From Epiperipatus broadwayi (Eukaryota > Onychophora > Udeonychophora > Euonychophora > Peripatidae), in assembly GCA_028023455.1 (NCBI GenBank), contig JAQFVV010000324.1:808001-872000 (forward strand): 64,000 nucleotides of DNA, read 5' to 3'. The position numbers were made by a program, and so were the translations under genes. This document shows, piece by piece, positions 47,245-58,807 of the stretch (position 1 is its first letter; each line of letters starts with the position of its first letter). Under the pieces are notes generated by a model. The model saw only the letters and a list, made by a program, of their open reading frames with translations, ran no database searches and was not told where the DNA came from.

Positions 47245-49035
47245 GCAGCTGGCAGGAAATACCATGACACACAATAGCATGTTTTGCTCTAGCCCATTTT
47301 CAAATTAAAGTACAATTTAATAATTATTTATAATCATATATTTATATCAGATAATATAGAAACGCTTTATATATGTATTAAGAAAATTATTTCATTTTTC
47401 TTTCTTCTCCAATTTTTAGCAAATTTAATTCTCGTTATTGGTTTTGAAAAGATTTAAAATATTCAATTTACTTCAACAACTTTTAAAACACGATTTAATT
47501 ATTTAAGAATTTATCAATTAGTCTTACTTCTTATTTCATTTCCTTTTCTCTGAATCTGGTAAACTTTTAATTACAACATTTGACTTTTAAAATGTGTATA
47601 ATTTAACTAAAAGGAAAAGTAAAACTCCATTTTAGCGTTCTAAATTTTTATTTTTGATCGCTGTCTTTTGTTACAAGTGCTATAACAATAAAAAGAATGA
47701 TTTATAAACTGTCTTTTGTTTTTATACATTTCACGCCAGAACGCTGATATCTTTAACTGCCTATTGTTTAAATACATTTAGATTTGTTATAAATAAAAAA
47801 AAATAATAAAATCAGTTTTATTTTCACACATATGTAACCACCTAATTAACTTCAGGTCATCCCACATTCATTTAACTATTAATTAATATTCAATTTTAAA
47901 TTAAAAAAAATATATATATTACAGTTTATTTAATCAAATAGTTTTATATATATATACAATATTACTTTCTAAAATATTGATTGTATTTTATTTATTATAA
48001 CTTAGTAATTTATTGTGTATTATGTGTATATAGGTACAAATAATAATCTTCCCATTATTAATATAAATTCCAAATAAATTGGGTTCAATAAATATGCTTG
48101 ATCTTTTTAGGAATATGTGCATTGTAAGCTATCCTTTATATTACAGTCATTAATTTGTTGCTTGAAAATGTATTTTAATTTTTTAAAAAAAACATTTAAT
48201 TCACAAAAACTTATTTCTTCTTTTGCTTACAAGTTCATCTAAATCAAATAACTTTTTTTTACCCATTTTCATTATTAGAGTTCCTGTCAATAATCACTAG
48301 AAATGTATTCAGTTTTATAAGACTTGTTATTTCTATTGGTATCTGATTATAAAACAGTTTTATTTGTCCTAACATTCTGTGGTTGAGTTTAATCTTATAT
48401 TGTTATGATAATAAATGGATATCCACAAAAGTGAACTCATATCAATTTATTATTTACAAGATTGTAATTAATGACAGATCTTCCTTAATTTTTTTAAAGC
48501 AATAAATCGTTTTTTTTTTGTTCATATTTGATTGAATAGTAAATTGTGTGTTCACTTGTTCTAAAAATGTTTTTAGTTCTATATTAATTCATCAGATAAT
48601 ACTGAAAGGTAATGCAAGAAGAATGAAGATGACTGAGACATTATATAGGAAGAAAAATAAATCATACAATGTTTTTTTTAAATGTGTATATTTATCTTTT
48701 GCTACCTTCTTGGATAAACACATAACTTAAGTAAATATATTGGAATCTTAGTGTTGTATTCAGAGTTTAATTTAGCTTGAGTATAGTTAAAAGGAAGATC
48801 ACTATTTTTGAAGGTCCATTGGCATGCAGCCATTTAATAATTGTAGCACTTTCACATATATTATTGTTGTTTGCCCACACATTGATCTTTGCAACTAGTA
48901 TTTTTTTTAATAATGTTTTCTTAATGTGTATAAAATTATTTAAAAAAGTTGAAATTATAGTTGAGAATGCATAACATTTAAATGCAATTGAAATTGATTA
49001 GATAAATGTGTGATATGTATATGTACTAATAAATA
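47245..49035. other. AT-rich intergenic DNA, no gene seen
   Basis: No coding similarity; frames at 48548-48974 have no domain features. Confidence 0.5.
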
Positions 49036-49039
49036 AATA

Positions 49040-49215
49040 AGTGTGCTGTTAATTGCTTGAGAAGTCATGTAACATTTGAACACCTAACATCAAGTTGATC
49101 ACAACAGTTTCATTCATCTGATTAAGCTGAGATTTTTTTTTTCATATCTGAAAATCACTCCAAGAAACATAACTTTTGAATTCTCCACTTTATCACTGCA
49201 CCAAACTATATAGAT
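49040..49215 (-). repeat. tRNA-like SINE fragment
   Basis: On the minus strand, GGTGCAGTGATAAAGTGGAG resembles an A box, and TAGGTGTTCAAATGTTA about 90 bases on resembles a decayed B box. A TGACTTCTCAAGCAATTAAC segment follows, similar to that of the element at 50535-50645. The two copies support each other as one family; the individual promoter boxes are weak. Confidence 0.4.
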
Positions 49216-50344
49216 TATATGTAGTAATATATAATTTGAAATGCAAATATTTTCAGTATTATGAAAACAACAATTTTGTAAAAGAAAGAAATATTTTAAT
49301 CACTGAGAAATATTTAATATACATTTATATATTTTAATTAAAATGTCATTTGAGTCATTTTATATTAGTTTGGTGATAATTAAATATTAATTTTTAAAAA
49401 TTAAAAATTAACATTGATAAAGCTTGAAGGCAAATTTTTGATGCTCTCATCATTCAAAATATTATATAAGAAAATATTATCAAAGAAAAATTATTGAGCT
49501 TTCCAAATGATAAAAGGATTATCAATACAAATCTTTGAATGGAAGAAATACTATTTTAAATTTTGTTAATTTGGTATATATAATTCAATTTCTTGGAAAT
49601 TCTCGTCTGGCAATATAATTTTAAAGACATATGCCAAAGATTTTTACCAATTGTAGTAATTTTCTGTGGATAAATACTAAGCTATGTTGGAGAAAAATCT
49701 ATACCAATTGATGAAGGCTAATTCTTAAGGATGAGATAAATTCTTTGCCTCATAAATGCTGAATAAAAGATTTAGTAATTGCCAGTACTTTTGATATATG
49801 TTTTAATTATTCCCAAATTTATTACATGATACTATTAATATTGAGCTCAGCATACTATCTGGAGTACTAGTGTTTGAATTCACTCATTTTATAACCTTAC
49901 TTGTTTCATGGCAATTATTGCTGACTTCTTTGAGCCTAAATGCTCTACATGGTTACATCAGCAGGGTTGATGTTTCTGTGGTTTTAAAGAATAGTGCACA
50001 ATAATACATTAAAAATAATTATGTTTTATATATTTTTAATAATTCTAAAAATTAAAGACACTTTTCTTATGTAAACTGTCATATTTATGTTCACATATAT
50101 TCTACTGTGAACATAAATATTTCTGATGAAAAAAAAAATATTTAAATGGTTTTTATTTTTAGTTATCTTTTTAGTTTTATTCAAATATAGTCTTTTTTGT
50201 CTTATGTGGTTTAGACACCAGATGAGGAAAGTGATAGATTCAACTTGATATTTTGTCAGATTGAATCTGGAGATGATAGATGTGGAAATATAGTCCAATG
50301 TATTATCACATCTAATATACCATCATCATAAACCTTCAGGCAAA

Positions 50345-51240
50345 TATTGATATTTGGTCATATGAATATCAATCACATGATCTGCCAAACAACTGACCAT
50401 ACGGTTATTATTCTTCATTATTTATTTTTGAATAATATTTTAGAGAGGAGTTTTTTTTATTAGTATAGCTAAGCATGTATCAATTTTCCGTCTGCTTGGC
50501 AGAATACAAAATTAAATAATCCAGTGGTTCATTAGTTGAGAGTTCATAAAAAGTTCAAACACCAGAAGTGATAATATTGAGCTATGATCTATGGTTTTTA
50601 AGTTCTATAGCCTGCCACTCTACTACTGCAAAAAATCATGTGCAGCAGCAAAATATAAACAAAAATCTTAACAGTAATATTTATTTGTGTATAGTGCAAT
50701 TAATAACCGTTATTATTTTATTCCAAGCTTTTTTTAAAATAAAAAATATAAAAATTGTTTTTAAATTTAAACTTTTTTTTTTTAAGGATAAGTATGAATA
50801 TGAATATATTATTGTATTTTAATGTCAAGGTTATTTGTGCAGTGTATACTGAGCAATTTTATGCATGACTGGAAATAAAGAAATTTTAGATTTTTTTTTT
50901 TAAAAAGGGAATATACAAAGAATAAATTGTTTTAGTTTTAAAAAATATTGTATTTTTATTTTTGTAAAATAACAATGGGAGAATACTGAAAGAGAGAGAG
51001 AGAGAGAGAGATTGAGGACTCATATTATTATAAATTATTAACCATAAATATTTTTTAAAAAATAATAAATATAAAAATGATTTTTTTTTAGGTAAGTAAA
51101 AAACAAATCTGTAAAAAACAAATCTGGTTTTATCATTTTGAAGGAAAAAAATCGTATATTTTATCTATCATTTGGGTACTTCAAAATCTCATGATCTCTC
51201 AAACAACTGATTATATGATTATTATTTTAATGTTTAGAGT
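50345..51240. repeat. Diverged direct repeat, about 820-bp spacing
   Basis: ATTTGGTCATATGAATATCA, then CATGATCTGCCAAACAACTG, near 50350-50400 recurs as ATTTGGGTACTTCAAAATC, then TCATGATCTCTCAAACAACTG, near 51170-51215. Both are followed by (G/A)TTATTATT. A GA microsatellite (50991-51011) lies between them. Confidence 0.45.
50535..50645 (-). repeat. tRNA-like SINE fragment
   Basis: On the minus strand, GCAGTAGTAGAGTGGCAGG contains a good A box (TAGTAGAGTGG). TGGTGTTTGAACTTTTT about 60 bases on resembles a weak B box, followed by ATGAACTCTCAACTAATG, shared with the copy near 49060. The spacing is longer than in a true tRNA. Overlapping plus-strand frame 50568-50822 is not a gene. Confidence 0.45.
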
Positions 51241-51244
51241 GTAT

Positions 51245-54200
51245 TGGCATAATGGTAATACATATTTTTGCCATGTCCATATCTTGTATTACTAGTCTAA
51301 GTGGGTAAACCTTGAAATAGATGGACTATATAACCAATTCAATTAGGCAATCATATGTAATGGTTAATAACTAAATGTCAAACTGATTAGTTCCAAGGTT
51401 CAGATTTCTCAGGTAAATGTTAGTGTGTTAGCTGTAAAAGCATATACAGCTATAATACATGTGATCTTAGCTACTTATGAGGAAGATATCATATTTTTAC
51501 AAGTGCTGAGCCTATTGTTACCTTTAGTTTATTTTATTGATGATTATTTTAAGAAAATCTCATAATAATATGTAAATTATAATGAACTATATAATGGTGT
51601 TATTTATTCTCAAAATTGATAAAATATAAGATTATATAAAACATATTCTCTTATCAGTTCACTGTTAAGCAAAAGCATCCCTTTACAGAAAATCAGTGAC
51701 ATATGCTAGTTTATGATTAAAATGTCTTGTCCAGACTTTAAAATAATATGAACAATTATTGTTTTATGATCTTTAGTGATAAGTAATAGCTTGTCATTGT
51801 TGTCCTTCCTTTGACACAATTTATTTTAGCATCATATTTAAAGCTACATCATAAATGACAATTAGTACTGATGTTACAGACAGTTTATGATATATTGAAA
51901 TTGTTATTAAAATGTATTAATAATCTTTCTATATAATTGCAAGAAGTTGGCATTGACTTAATGATAATTATATAATAGATTCTTATCTCAATATTGCAAT
52001 GTATTTTTCGTTAACAACTTTACATTGAGTTGCTTAGAAACTAACACTTACTATTATGTATAGTTTATTATCTCTGCATGTGATGGTATTGAATCAACTA
52101 TTATAAATGTGTAGAGCATATGAAGTTAATAAATAGTTAGATTTCTTAAAATATATATTGATCTTGAGCATAGTTTTTGCAGAGAATATCCCCATGTATG
52201 CCCATATTAGAAAAATGTAACTGAGGATAAGTTATAATGGACAACTAACTATACTAGGAAAATGTTAAGTTTTTCAGAAAGACAATTTTGCTAAAATTGC
52301 AAAGTTTTTTTTATAAAAAAAACTAAAGGATCAACATGTGATGTATATGAAAGTATTTCAGATTCACTACTGATTTGTACAATGAACCTAAATTTTTTCT
52401 TTAACTTGTTTCGGTCTTCTATTTTTATTTTTTTGCTTCTGAGAGTTAAAAGTAATAAAGATTTTTTAATGATAATTATGTAGTTTACAGTGTTTATTTA
52501 AAAGAAAATTCTGGTCATGATTTTAAATATTGAGCGGCTAAAGCTATTTTATTTTTCTACCTATCTAATTATTTAAAAGACTAATATTAATTATATATAG
52601 ATATATGTGTGTGAAAGTATGTATATAAAATCCAAATAAAATTTAAATTTTATTATCTCGCCCCCCCCCCCCCCAATATATATATATAAAACACCAAAAG
52701 TTTATTTGTTTGGTAACAAAGCATACAAATAAATATTCAGATTAGAAGTCAAAATAAAAATGTATTTTAAATCTTACCTTGATTCTCCTGCATTTTTCAA
52801 CAATAACAATAATTTATTAAGAAGTTTTATTATAATGTACGCTATTTATAATTTATTTTCATTAATTTGATCAACACATTTTTTATTAAATATTTTATAG
52901 ATTTAAATAATCTGTTTTGAAATTAAGAAAACAAAAACAAAATGATAATTCCCCCCCTCCCCAAAAAAAGAAAAAAACATAAATTAAAAATATATATTTA
53001 GAATGATGACTTTAAATTTATATATTGCTATTCGTCTCCTCATCCTTCCTTGAAAGAAGTTATTTGGTTATTTATAAATTGCTTCACCAGATGGCAGTTG
53101 TTGTTAAAAACTTTTGATGAAATTAAACGAGTGGTCAGAGAGGATTTTAAGTCGATGTTTAAAGCTTAATGAGATTACTTATTTTAGAGAAATGGAATAA
53201 ATAATATGAAAATAAAACTCAAAGGGAAATTGGAATATATGCGACATGAGCAAACGTATGGATAGGTGCAAAAACTATTAACGTTTATTTGAAGGATATT
53301 CAAACTTAAAATTTTTTGATATTTACATTTATAGATAGTAATAGAAATGTGAAAAAAAAAAATCATAATTTGAAATGGAAAGAGGCATAATGAATTAAAT
53401 TCTCTAGGTTATTTGACAATGACTTCCTTTCTATGTGTATCTTTAAGAAGTGGGATGATGAAGTAAAAAAAAAGAGATTTGATTATGAAAGTAATTTAAA
53501 AAAAAATACGTGGAAGAAAAATTTAAAGAGCAAAAGAATGCTATGGTCACATGAAAGCAAATAACAAATTTTAGCTAAGGACATATATATTATAACAGTA
53601 ACTATGACCAGTGATGGGATAACTCACCAAATAGTATGGATGCATATGTTCATACTGTCTAGAAATTTTTGACTATCATCATAATTATATAGGTCGGAAT
53701 TAAATGTCGATCACCAATCAAAGATACAATTCTTTATTTCTGCTGAATCCATAAAGTATTTATTTATAGTACGTATCCATTTAATTTTTGAAATCACATA
53801 TATTGATGAATGTGTATCAATATAAATCAAGGGGTGTTTAGATGTCAGCTATGGCCCATACTGTGAGAAATATGCAATAGTAAATGAGATTTCATCTTGA
53901 TGAACTCCTGATTAAAACAATATATTATGAAAATATAGAATAAAACTATAAACATGAATTTCAACAATATGATATGGGATAGCCACAGTGGAATTACAGA
54001 AGTGGGAATAGTTAAGTTTTCAAAATGGGAAATGACTACATGGTATTGGCAACTATAGAATATCTTAAGTATCATGTATATCTTCTAGAGAGCTATCTTC
54101 TCTTCACTTAAATCATTGAAGACATATCAAAATCAAAAATGAAGATCCTCTATAATTAACTATTCAGTATAACATTAGTGTAATTGTATGCCAAGAAACT

Positions 54201-54268
54201 CATTATTCTTCTAATAATGCATATTTTCTTAAAAATTACTGGATTTATGTTGAATAATGAAGAATAGA
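51245..54268. other. AT-rich intergenic DNA, no gene seen
   Basis: No coding signal was recognised. The stretch contains a C run at 52661-52674 and a CCCCCC-rich patch near 52950. Sequence from 53570 to 54110 has moderate complexity and may be an old unidentified repeat. Confidence 0.45.
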
Positions 54269-54382
54269 TTTTAAAACAGGCAAAACTCATTATATGTATT
54301 GCCACACACAGCAAGCTAGAGTAATTAATGGATACCAGAAGGCTTGTGCATAAAATCCCCTTCTAGTGCTTACTCATCCAAT

Positions 54383-54429
54383 ATCCAAAGACTAGTTTCT
54401 GGCTTGTGGCCTTCATCAGTGAGGAGCCT
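54383..54429 (-). ncRNA. Hammerhead-like motif HH2 (core boxes intact)
   Basis: On the minus strand: CTCCTCA, CTGATGA (54413-54419), stem II GGC-CACAA-GCC, GAAA, palindromic ACTAGT, C17 at 54390, then TTTGGA. The CTGATGA and GAAA boxes are canonical. Stem I is weakened because the usual TGGGG is TTTGG here, leaving pairs 1.1, 1.4, 1.5 and 1.6. The core is therefore intact but folding is less certain than in HH1. Confidence 0.6.
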
Positions 54430-54577
54430 TGGATCTGAGAGCACAGCACCTAGATCTTAGGATCTAATGCAACCCTCTAGCAACCACCTTTTATCTCCAT
54501 TTAATTACAAAACTATGAGTCTTAAACTGAAAACACCTTAATGTTTTCAATCTAAACCCATTAGCTTATATAGTCAT

Positions 54578-54605
54578 ATGGGTCTGAACCCAGTTCAGTA
54601 CCCAT
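54578..54605. other. Conserved internal hairpin of the left unit
   Basis: ATGGGT-CTGAAC-CCA-GTTCAG-T-ACCCAT folds into a 12-bp hairpin with one bulged base. The equivalent in the right unit is at 55062-55093, with both strands conserved. Confidence 0.75.
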
Positions 54606-54812
54606 AGATTTTGGTGTCTTTGGTTTTTCAATAACCATAACCACCACTATCCTATTAGACAGAATTGATTTTAAGCCAATAAACATCACACGACCACCAC
54701 CTCTTATGCTTGTGTATAACTGTTGTTAAAACAGGCAAAACACTATATGTATTGCCACACACAGCAAGCTAGAGTAATCAATGGATGCCAGAAAGCTTAT
54801 GCATAAAATCCC

Positions 54813-54859
54813 CAGAAACTAGTCTTGGGATATTGGATGAGTAGGCACTAGATGAGGAT
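54813..54859 (+). ncRNA. Half hammerhead at the palindrome centre
   Basis: The centre begins at CAGAAACTAGTC and continues TTGGGATATTGG, so it keeps GAAA, the palindromic stem III and the stem I 3' strand. The CTGANGA box and stem II are replaced by the opposite arm. The junction therefore lies two bases before the GAAA box, inside the ribozyme core. Confidence 0.75.
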
Positions 54860-55061
54860 TTTATGCATAAGCCTTCTGGCATCCATTGATTACTCTATCT
54901 TGCTGTGTGTGGCAATATGTATAGTGAGTTTTGCCTGTTTTAACAACAGTTATACACAAGCATAAGAGGTGGTGGTCATGTGATGTTTATTGGCTTAAAA
55001 ACAATCCTGGCTAATAGGATAATGGTGGCTGTGGTTATTAAAGAACTAAAGACACTAAAAT

Positions 55062-55093
55062 GTATGGGTACTGAACTGGGTTCAGACCCATAC
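55062..55093 (+). other. Conserved internal hairpin of the right unit
   Basis: GTATGGGT, bulged A, CTGAAC, loop TGG, GTTCAG, ACCCATAC: 14 paired bases with a single bulge. GGGTTCAGACCC also resembles a polymerase III B box, but no A box was found at the right distance. It may stabilise the RNA or a replication intermediate. Confidence 0.75.
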
Positions 55094-55242
55094 AACTATA
55101 TAAGCTAATGGGCTTGGATTGAAAACATTAAGGTGTTTTCAGTTTAAGACTCATAACTTTGTAGTTAAATGAAGATAAAAGGTGGTTGCTGGAGGGTTGC
55201 ATTAGATCCTAAAATCTAGGTGCAGTGCTCTCAGATCCAAGG

Positions 55243-55286
55243 CTCCTCACTGACAAAGGCCACAAGCCAGAAACTAGTCTAGGTAT
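55243..55286 (+). ncRNA. Hammerhead-like motif HH3 (G8 mutated)
   Basis: CTCCTCA, CTGACAA (55250-55256), stem II GGC-CACAA-GCC, GAAA (55270-55273), ACTAGT, C, TAGGTATA. It is the same design as HH1 but CTGACGA has become CTGACAA. This replaces the essential G8, so cleavage should be abolished. The change is what loss of a methylated CpG would give. Confidence 0.6.
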
Positions 55287-55629
55287 ATTGGATGAGTTAG
55301 GCACTAGATGGGGATTTTATGCACAAGTCTTCTGGCATCCATTGATTACTCTAGCTTGTGGTTTGTGGCAATATGTATGATGAGTTTTGCCTGTTTTAAA
55401 AACAGTTATACACAAGCATAAGAGGTGTAATGGTGGTTATGTGATTTTTAATAGATTTTAAACATAGTATGGCTGGCTACTTTTGGTTCACATTGTCTTA
55501 TAAAGCAAACACTTTTATTTAAGACAATTCAAATGATATTGCAATTGCCATTTGAATAAATAATTTTTATGTATGCAATGTATTTTTCAATACAAATTGA
55601 CTCTATCCTTTCAGATCTTTCTACACTTT

Positions 55630-55900
55630 GTATTTATAGGAAATTTCAATTCTCGTAGTAATCTTTGGGATGTATAAATAAGGATCAAACAGTTATTAAA
55701 TTGCAAAATGGAAGAAATTAAACAACATGTACTTTCTTTACACTGCTATGCAATGAGGAGTATTCAATTCAAGCAGATGGGAAGCAGAAACAACTTTTGA
55801 TTTATGTTTTATTTCAGCAAAAATGGTTCACTATTAAATTCTGAATTATTGTTATTAGATTATTTTTTCATAGTCAACATAAATCAAGTCTAATCACTCT
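55630..55900 (+). pseudogene. LINE endonuclease fragment, copy B
   Basis: With a few breaks the sequence reads FIGNFNSRSNLWD, then about 60 codons later NNFDLCFISA and NHSWNIF. These match the GDFNAxxxxW, TTIDLxxxS and SDHxP/W blocks of AP-like endonucleases. The first Asp of GDFN is Asn and SDH is SNH, so catalytic residues are changed as well as the frame. Confidence 0.6.
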
Positions 55901-56926
55901 TGGAATATATTCCTATAGTTGAAAGTTATCCTGTTCCAAGATGGGATTTAAGTAAAGCAAACTAGAGTTGAGATACTGGATATTTTAGAACAAAATATTA
56001 ATAGAATTTCTCCAATCCCCTTTTGCTATAATAGATTTAACAAACTTTTAATAACAGCTTCTAGAGAGCCCATCCCTCATGTATATCATAAACAATTCAT
56101 TCCAGATAGTAGTGCTTTTTATAGCCAGTTTTTACCACAAAGATCCAGAAATTACTGGCAAACTTATAAAATCACTGATCATTGCCTGAAAAGAAAAATG
56201 ATATGACATGAAGAAAGACAACTTTTCATAATCTAATCATAGGGTCTGAGCCCTTTTACAAATGTTTGATGGATATAAATGTATCTCTAAAAGAGAAGCT
56301 ACTATCACTGATCGCCAATATTATATATCAGACGTCTAAGTCTAAGACTGACATAATGAAAAAAATCATCATTAGGACAGAAGTGCAAACATCTCTTACA
56401 ACATTTATACAATAGCAAGCTCATAAAACATATAGATGTTAGTGTACTTGAATTTTCTCTTGCTAGTCCTAAATTAGGAAAAGTCCCAGGAGGAGATAAT
56501 TTCCATAATTTTTAAAAAAATTAGGGCCTAGAGCTAGATAGAATTATCAGTAACATTACTCATGCAGAAAGTATTCCTAAAATTTGGCATACAAGCAAAA
56601 CTATAACAGGATTAAAATCAAACGAAGTCGTCAATAATCCAAAAAGTTATCCCTCAGTATCATTATTGTATGGTCCCTAAAAGCTTTTTGAAAGGATCAT
56701 GTTAACAAGAATTTTATTAATAGTTGAGGGTCAACTTCCTGTTATGAACTATATTTGTCTTTAACAAATCACATAAACTAAAGCTTTAAATTAAAAACTT
56801 GTGCTACCTTTGTCTAACCTCAGTTTATGATTCTAATTTGAAAAATGATCTAAAATTCTTAAATGCATAAAATCATTAATTTACTTGATAAAATGCTCTC
56901 CAATAGAAAAATTTAAATGACACTAA

Positions 56927-57124
56927 ATGATCATTATATTAGATAAAAAATTTTTTTACAGAACTATTTATAATAGGGTTGTTATTTTGTTTACTTTATT
57001 TAATATATTCATCAGTGTGCTTCCAGATACAGAAGACAGAAATTTCATTTATGCTGATGATATTGCTTTGATTTCTCAAAAGAGATCATTTCCTGAATTA
57101 AAAAAATCTCTCAATAAGATCTGA
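56927..57124 (+). pseudogene. Reverse transcriptase YADD fragment, copy B
   Basis: A 65-codon frame carrying VLFTLFNIFISVLPDTEDRN and FIYADDIALISQKRSFPELK. YADD (motif C) is intact, and ALISQKRSFPELKKSLNK fits the helix after it in CR1/Jockey-type enzymes. The preceding block B (usually QGSxLxPxLFN) is degraded to RVVILFTLFN. The frame's own Met is not a real start. Confidence 0.85.
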
Positions 57125-57989
57125 AAAAATTGGAAATGTTTTTCAGATTGATGTTTTATTTCTAATCCAATGAAGATTAGTATATTCAGTTTCTTTATTT
57201 TAATAACATCTTGCAATCTGAATATAATCTTTTGCAATAGTAATTTTGAAATTTGATCACACCTGATCCTATTTAGGAATAATCTTGAATTATATATAAC
57301 CTGACTGATTTTCCACCTTTATTGTAAGATTAGATAAAATTTATTTTTTCAAAATAATCTTCTTGGAAAGCTGTCTGCTTACTTGAGATTATGATAAAAT
57401 ATTTAATGGGCAGCTTCCTTAGCATTAACATATTTTTCTAGAGAATATTGTAGCCCTGTTTGGAGAAAATGTTCTTATATTAAATATTTCCATGAGAAAT
57501 ATTATTGGTATACTTAATTTTTTTTTCCAGTGGCATTCTGTTCTTTCACATATTCATTAACCAGTTATCAGATGAGAAGTTGCTTCACAGAAAATCTATA
57601 AAAAAATATTAAGAAGATTGGACTTGCCAATAAGTCAAGATATAATTTTACCAGTTAAGACTCAACTCAAATCAAGATTTTCATTTTGTGTATTATTGAA
57701 GGATTATGGTGTAAAAATTGGAATTCTTACAAAGTTACAAAAACTGTTTTTTTTTCTAATCCAATATTTAGCCAGTTGGATTTGATCTTACTAGTTTCAA
57801 TTGGAGTCCCTCAACAGATTCAAGATAGCTTATGAGATTTTATATAATGGCATTTATAATTTATTGATCTTTGTAATTATTGTAGATAAATACAAACTAT
57901 GAACCACCTAGTTAATAATTACCAAATTTATGTCTGCGATGGCAGAATTGAAATCCATATGCTAAATAAATAAATAAAAATCAACTATT

Positions 57990-58807
57990 AAATAAGAAAA
58001 CTAATTAGCTATCTCTTAAATAAATTTTAGTTTAATATTTATGCGTATCATTTGTTTCTGTCAACCACTTTACTTATTTCAAAGGATTCTTTTCCCCTAA
58101 CATTAGATTAATTTATTTATTGAAAGTTTGGTAATTTAATCAAATATATGTTCTTCAAACTAATAAAAAAAATATAAATAACAAACAAAAAAAAACTATA
58201 ATAAATTGGTGAAACTACAATAACTTTCCATATGATTAAAATTACTGGTGAATAATATTGAAAACAATCCAGGATTTATATATTTAGCGCCTCAACATGC
58301 TGGTAATTTTGTTATAATTAGTATTTGATTTTCAAATTGAATTTTAGAAATCATAAATGATAGGGTTTGTATTTATGTTTGTGAGAGGATTAATATTTGA
58401 AATGGATAAATCTATTTTTATGTAAAAGTGAGAATTACTAAACTATGATCTTTTCAATGACTCTGTATGTATGGGTACTAAAAAATATGATTAAGAAAAT
58501 TATTGGTGCTTTTGAATTATGGTACTGGCAAATCACTGTGAATTAACATCAAAGAAAACAAACATGAATAATTTAGCAGATCAGATATCAACTTTCATTT
58601 GAAGCATAAATGTCCATGTTAAAAATATGCTTGTATTATGATCAAATTCATTAAAAAATGATATGATGCTCAGAAAGGTTGATGGCAAAAGTTAAAAAAA
58701 TAGATCAGTAATGAGAGGGAGAAGACTTTGTGATCAAACCAATGAATAAACCTTTGGGCAGTCTGAAGAAATTAAATAGATGATAGGCCATTGCATAAGA
58801 ATTAATA
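57990..58807. other. AT-rich intergenic DNA, no gene seen
   Basis: No domain or repeat recognised. Confidence 0.5.

Larger units (their letters stand above)
54271..54722 (-). repeat. Hammerhead repeat unit, left arm (complete)
   Basis: One unit read from 54722 (CAGTTATACACAAGCATAAG) to 54271 (ending TTTTGCCTGTTTTAA). Order: unit start, CATGTGATGTTTATTGG-like segment, hairpin (54578-54605), AAAGGTGG, CTCTCAGATCCAAGG, hammerhead (54383-54429), then the post-ribozyme segment. It differs from the right unit by scattered substitutions, many at CG/TG/CA positions. Confidence 0.8.
54947..55402 (+). repeat. Hammerhead repeat unit, right arm (complete)
   Basis: One full 456-bp unit followed directly by the start of the next (55403 to about 55470). 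No ORF is maintained. It carries the hairpin (55062-55093) and hammerhead HH3 (55243-55286). Confidence 0.85.
54271..55470. mobile_element. Inverted tandem array of ~455-bp hammerhead-containing units
   Basis: The left side (54271-54812, minus) and right side (54860-55398, plus) are about 540-bp inverted arms around a 47-bp centre that holds the 3' half of a hammerhead motif. The right side is tandem: CAGTTATA recurs at 54947 and 55403 (456 bp), and GAAACTAGTC at 54815 and 55270 (455 bp). No open frame is conserved between units. Each full unit has an internal hairpin and a hammerhead-like core. Tandem, non-coding, hammerhead-bearing repeats of a few hundred bp are the form of animal retrozymes and of Penelope-like terminal repeats. 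Which of these applies is not determined. Confidence 0.75.
55490..57985 (+). mobile_element. CR1/Jockey-like LINE, copy B
   Basis: Starts just after the hammerhead array. The order is an endonuclease block (FIGNFNSRSNLWD near 55637, equivalent to GDFNSRSPLWD), a D/N-H-S-W block near 55890, then a reverse transcriptase entry (SIPKIWHTSKTI near 56570, then SYPSVSLLYGP), the YADD box (57050), LLGKL near 57365 and EYCSPVW near 57445. It ends near 57980 with short TAAA repeats, a tail typical of non-poly(A) LINEs. All domains are broken by stops and shifts. Confidence 0.75.
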
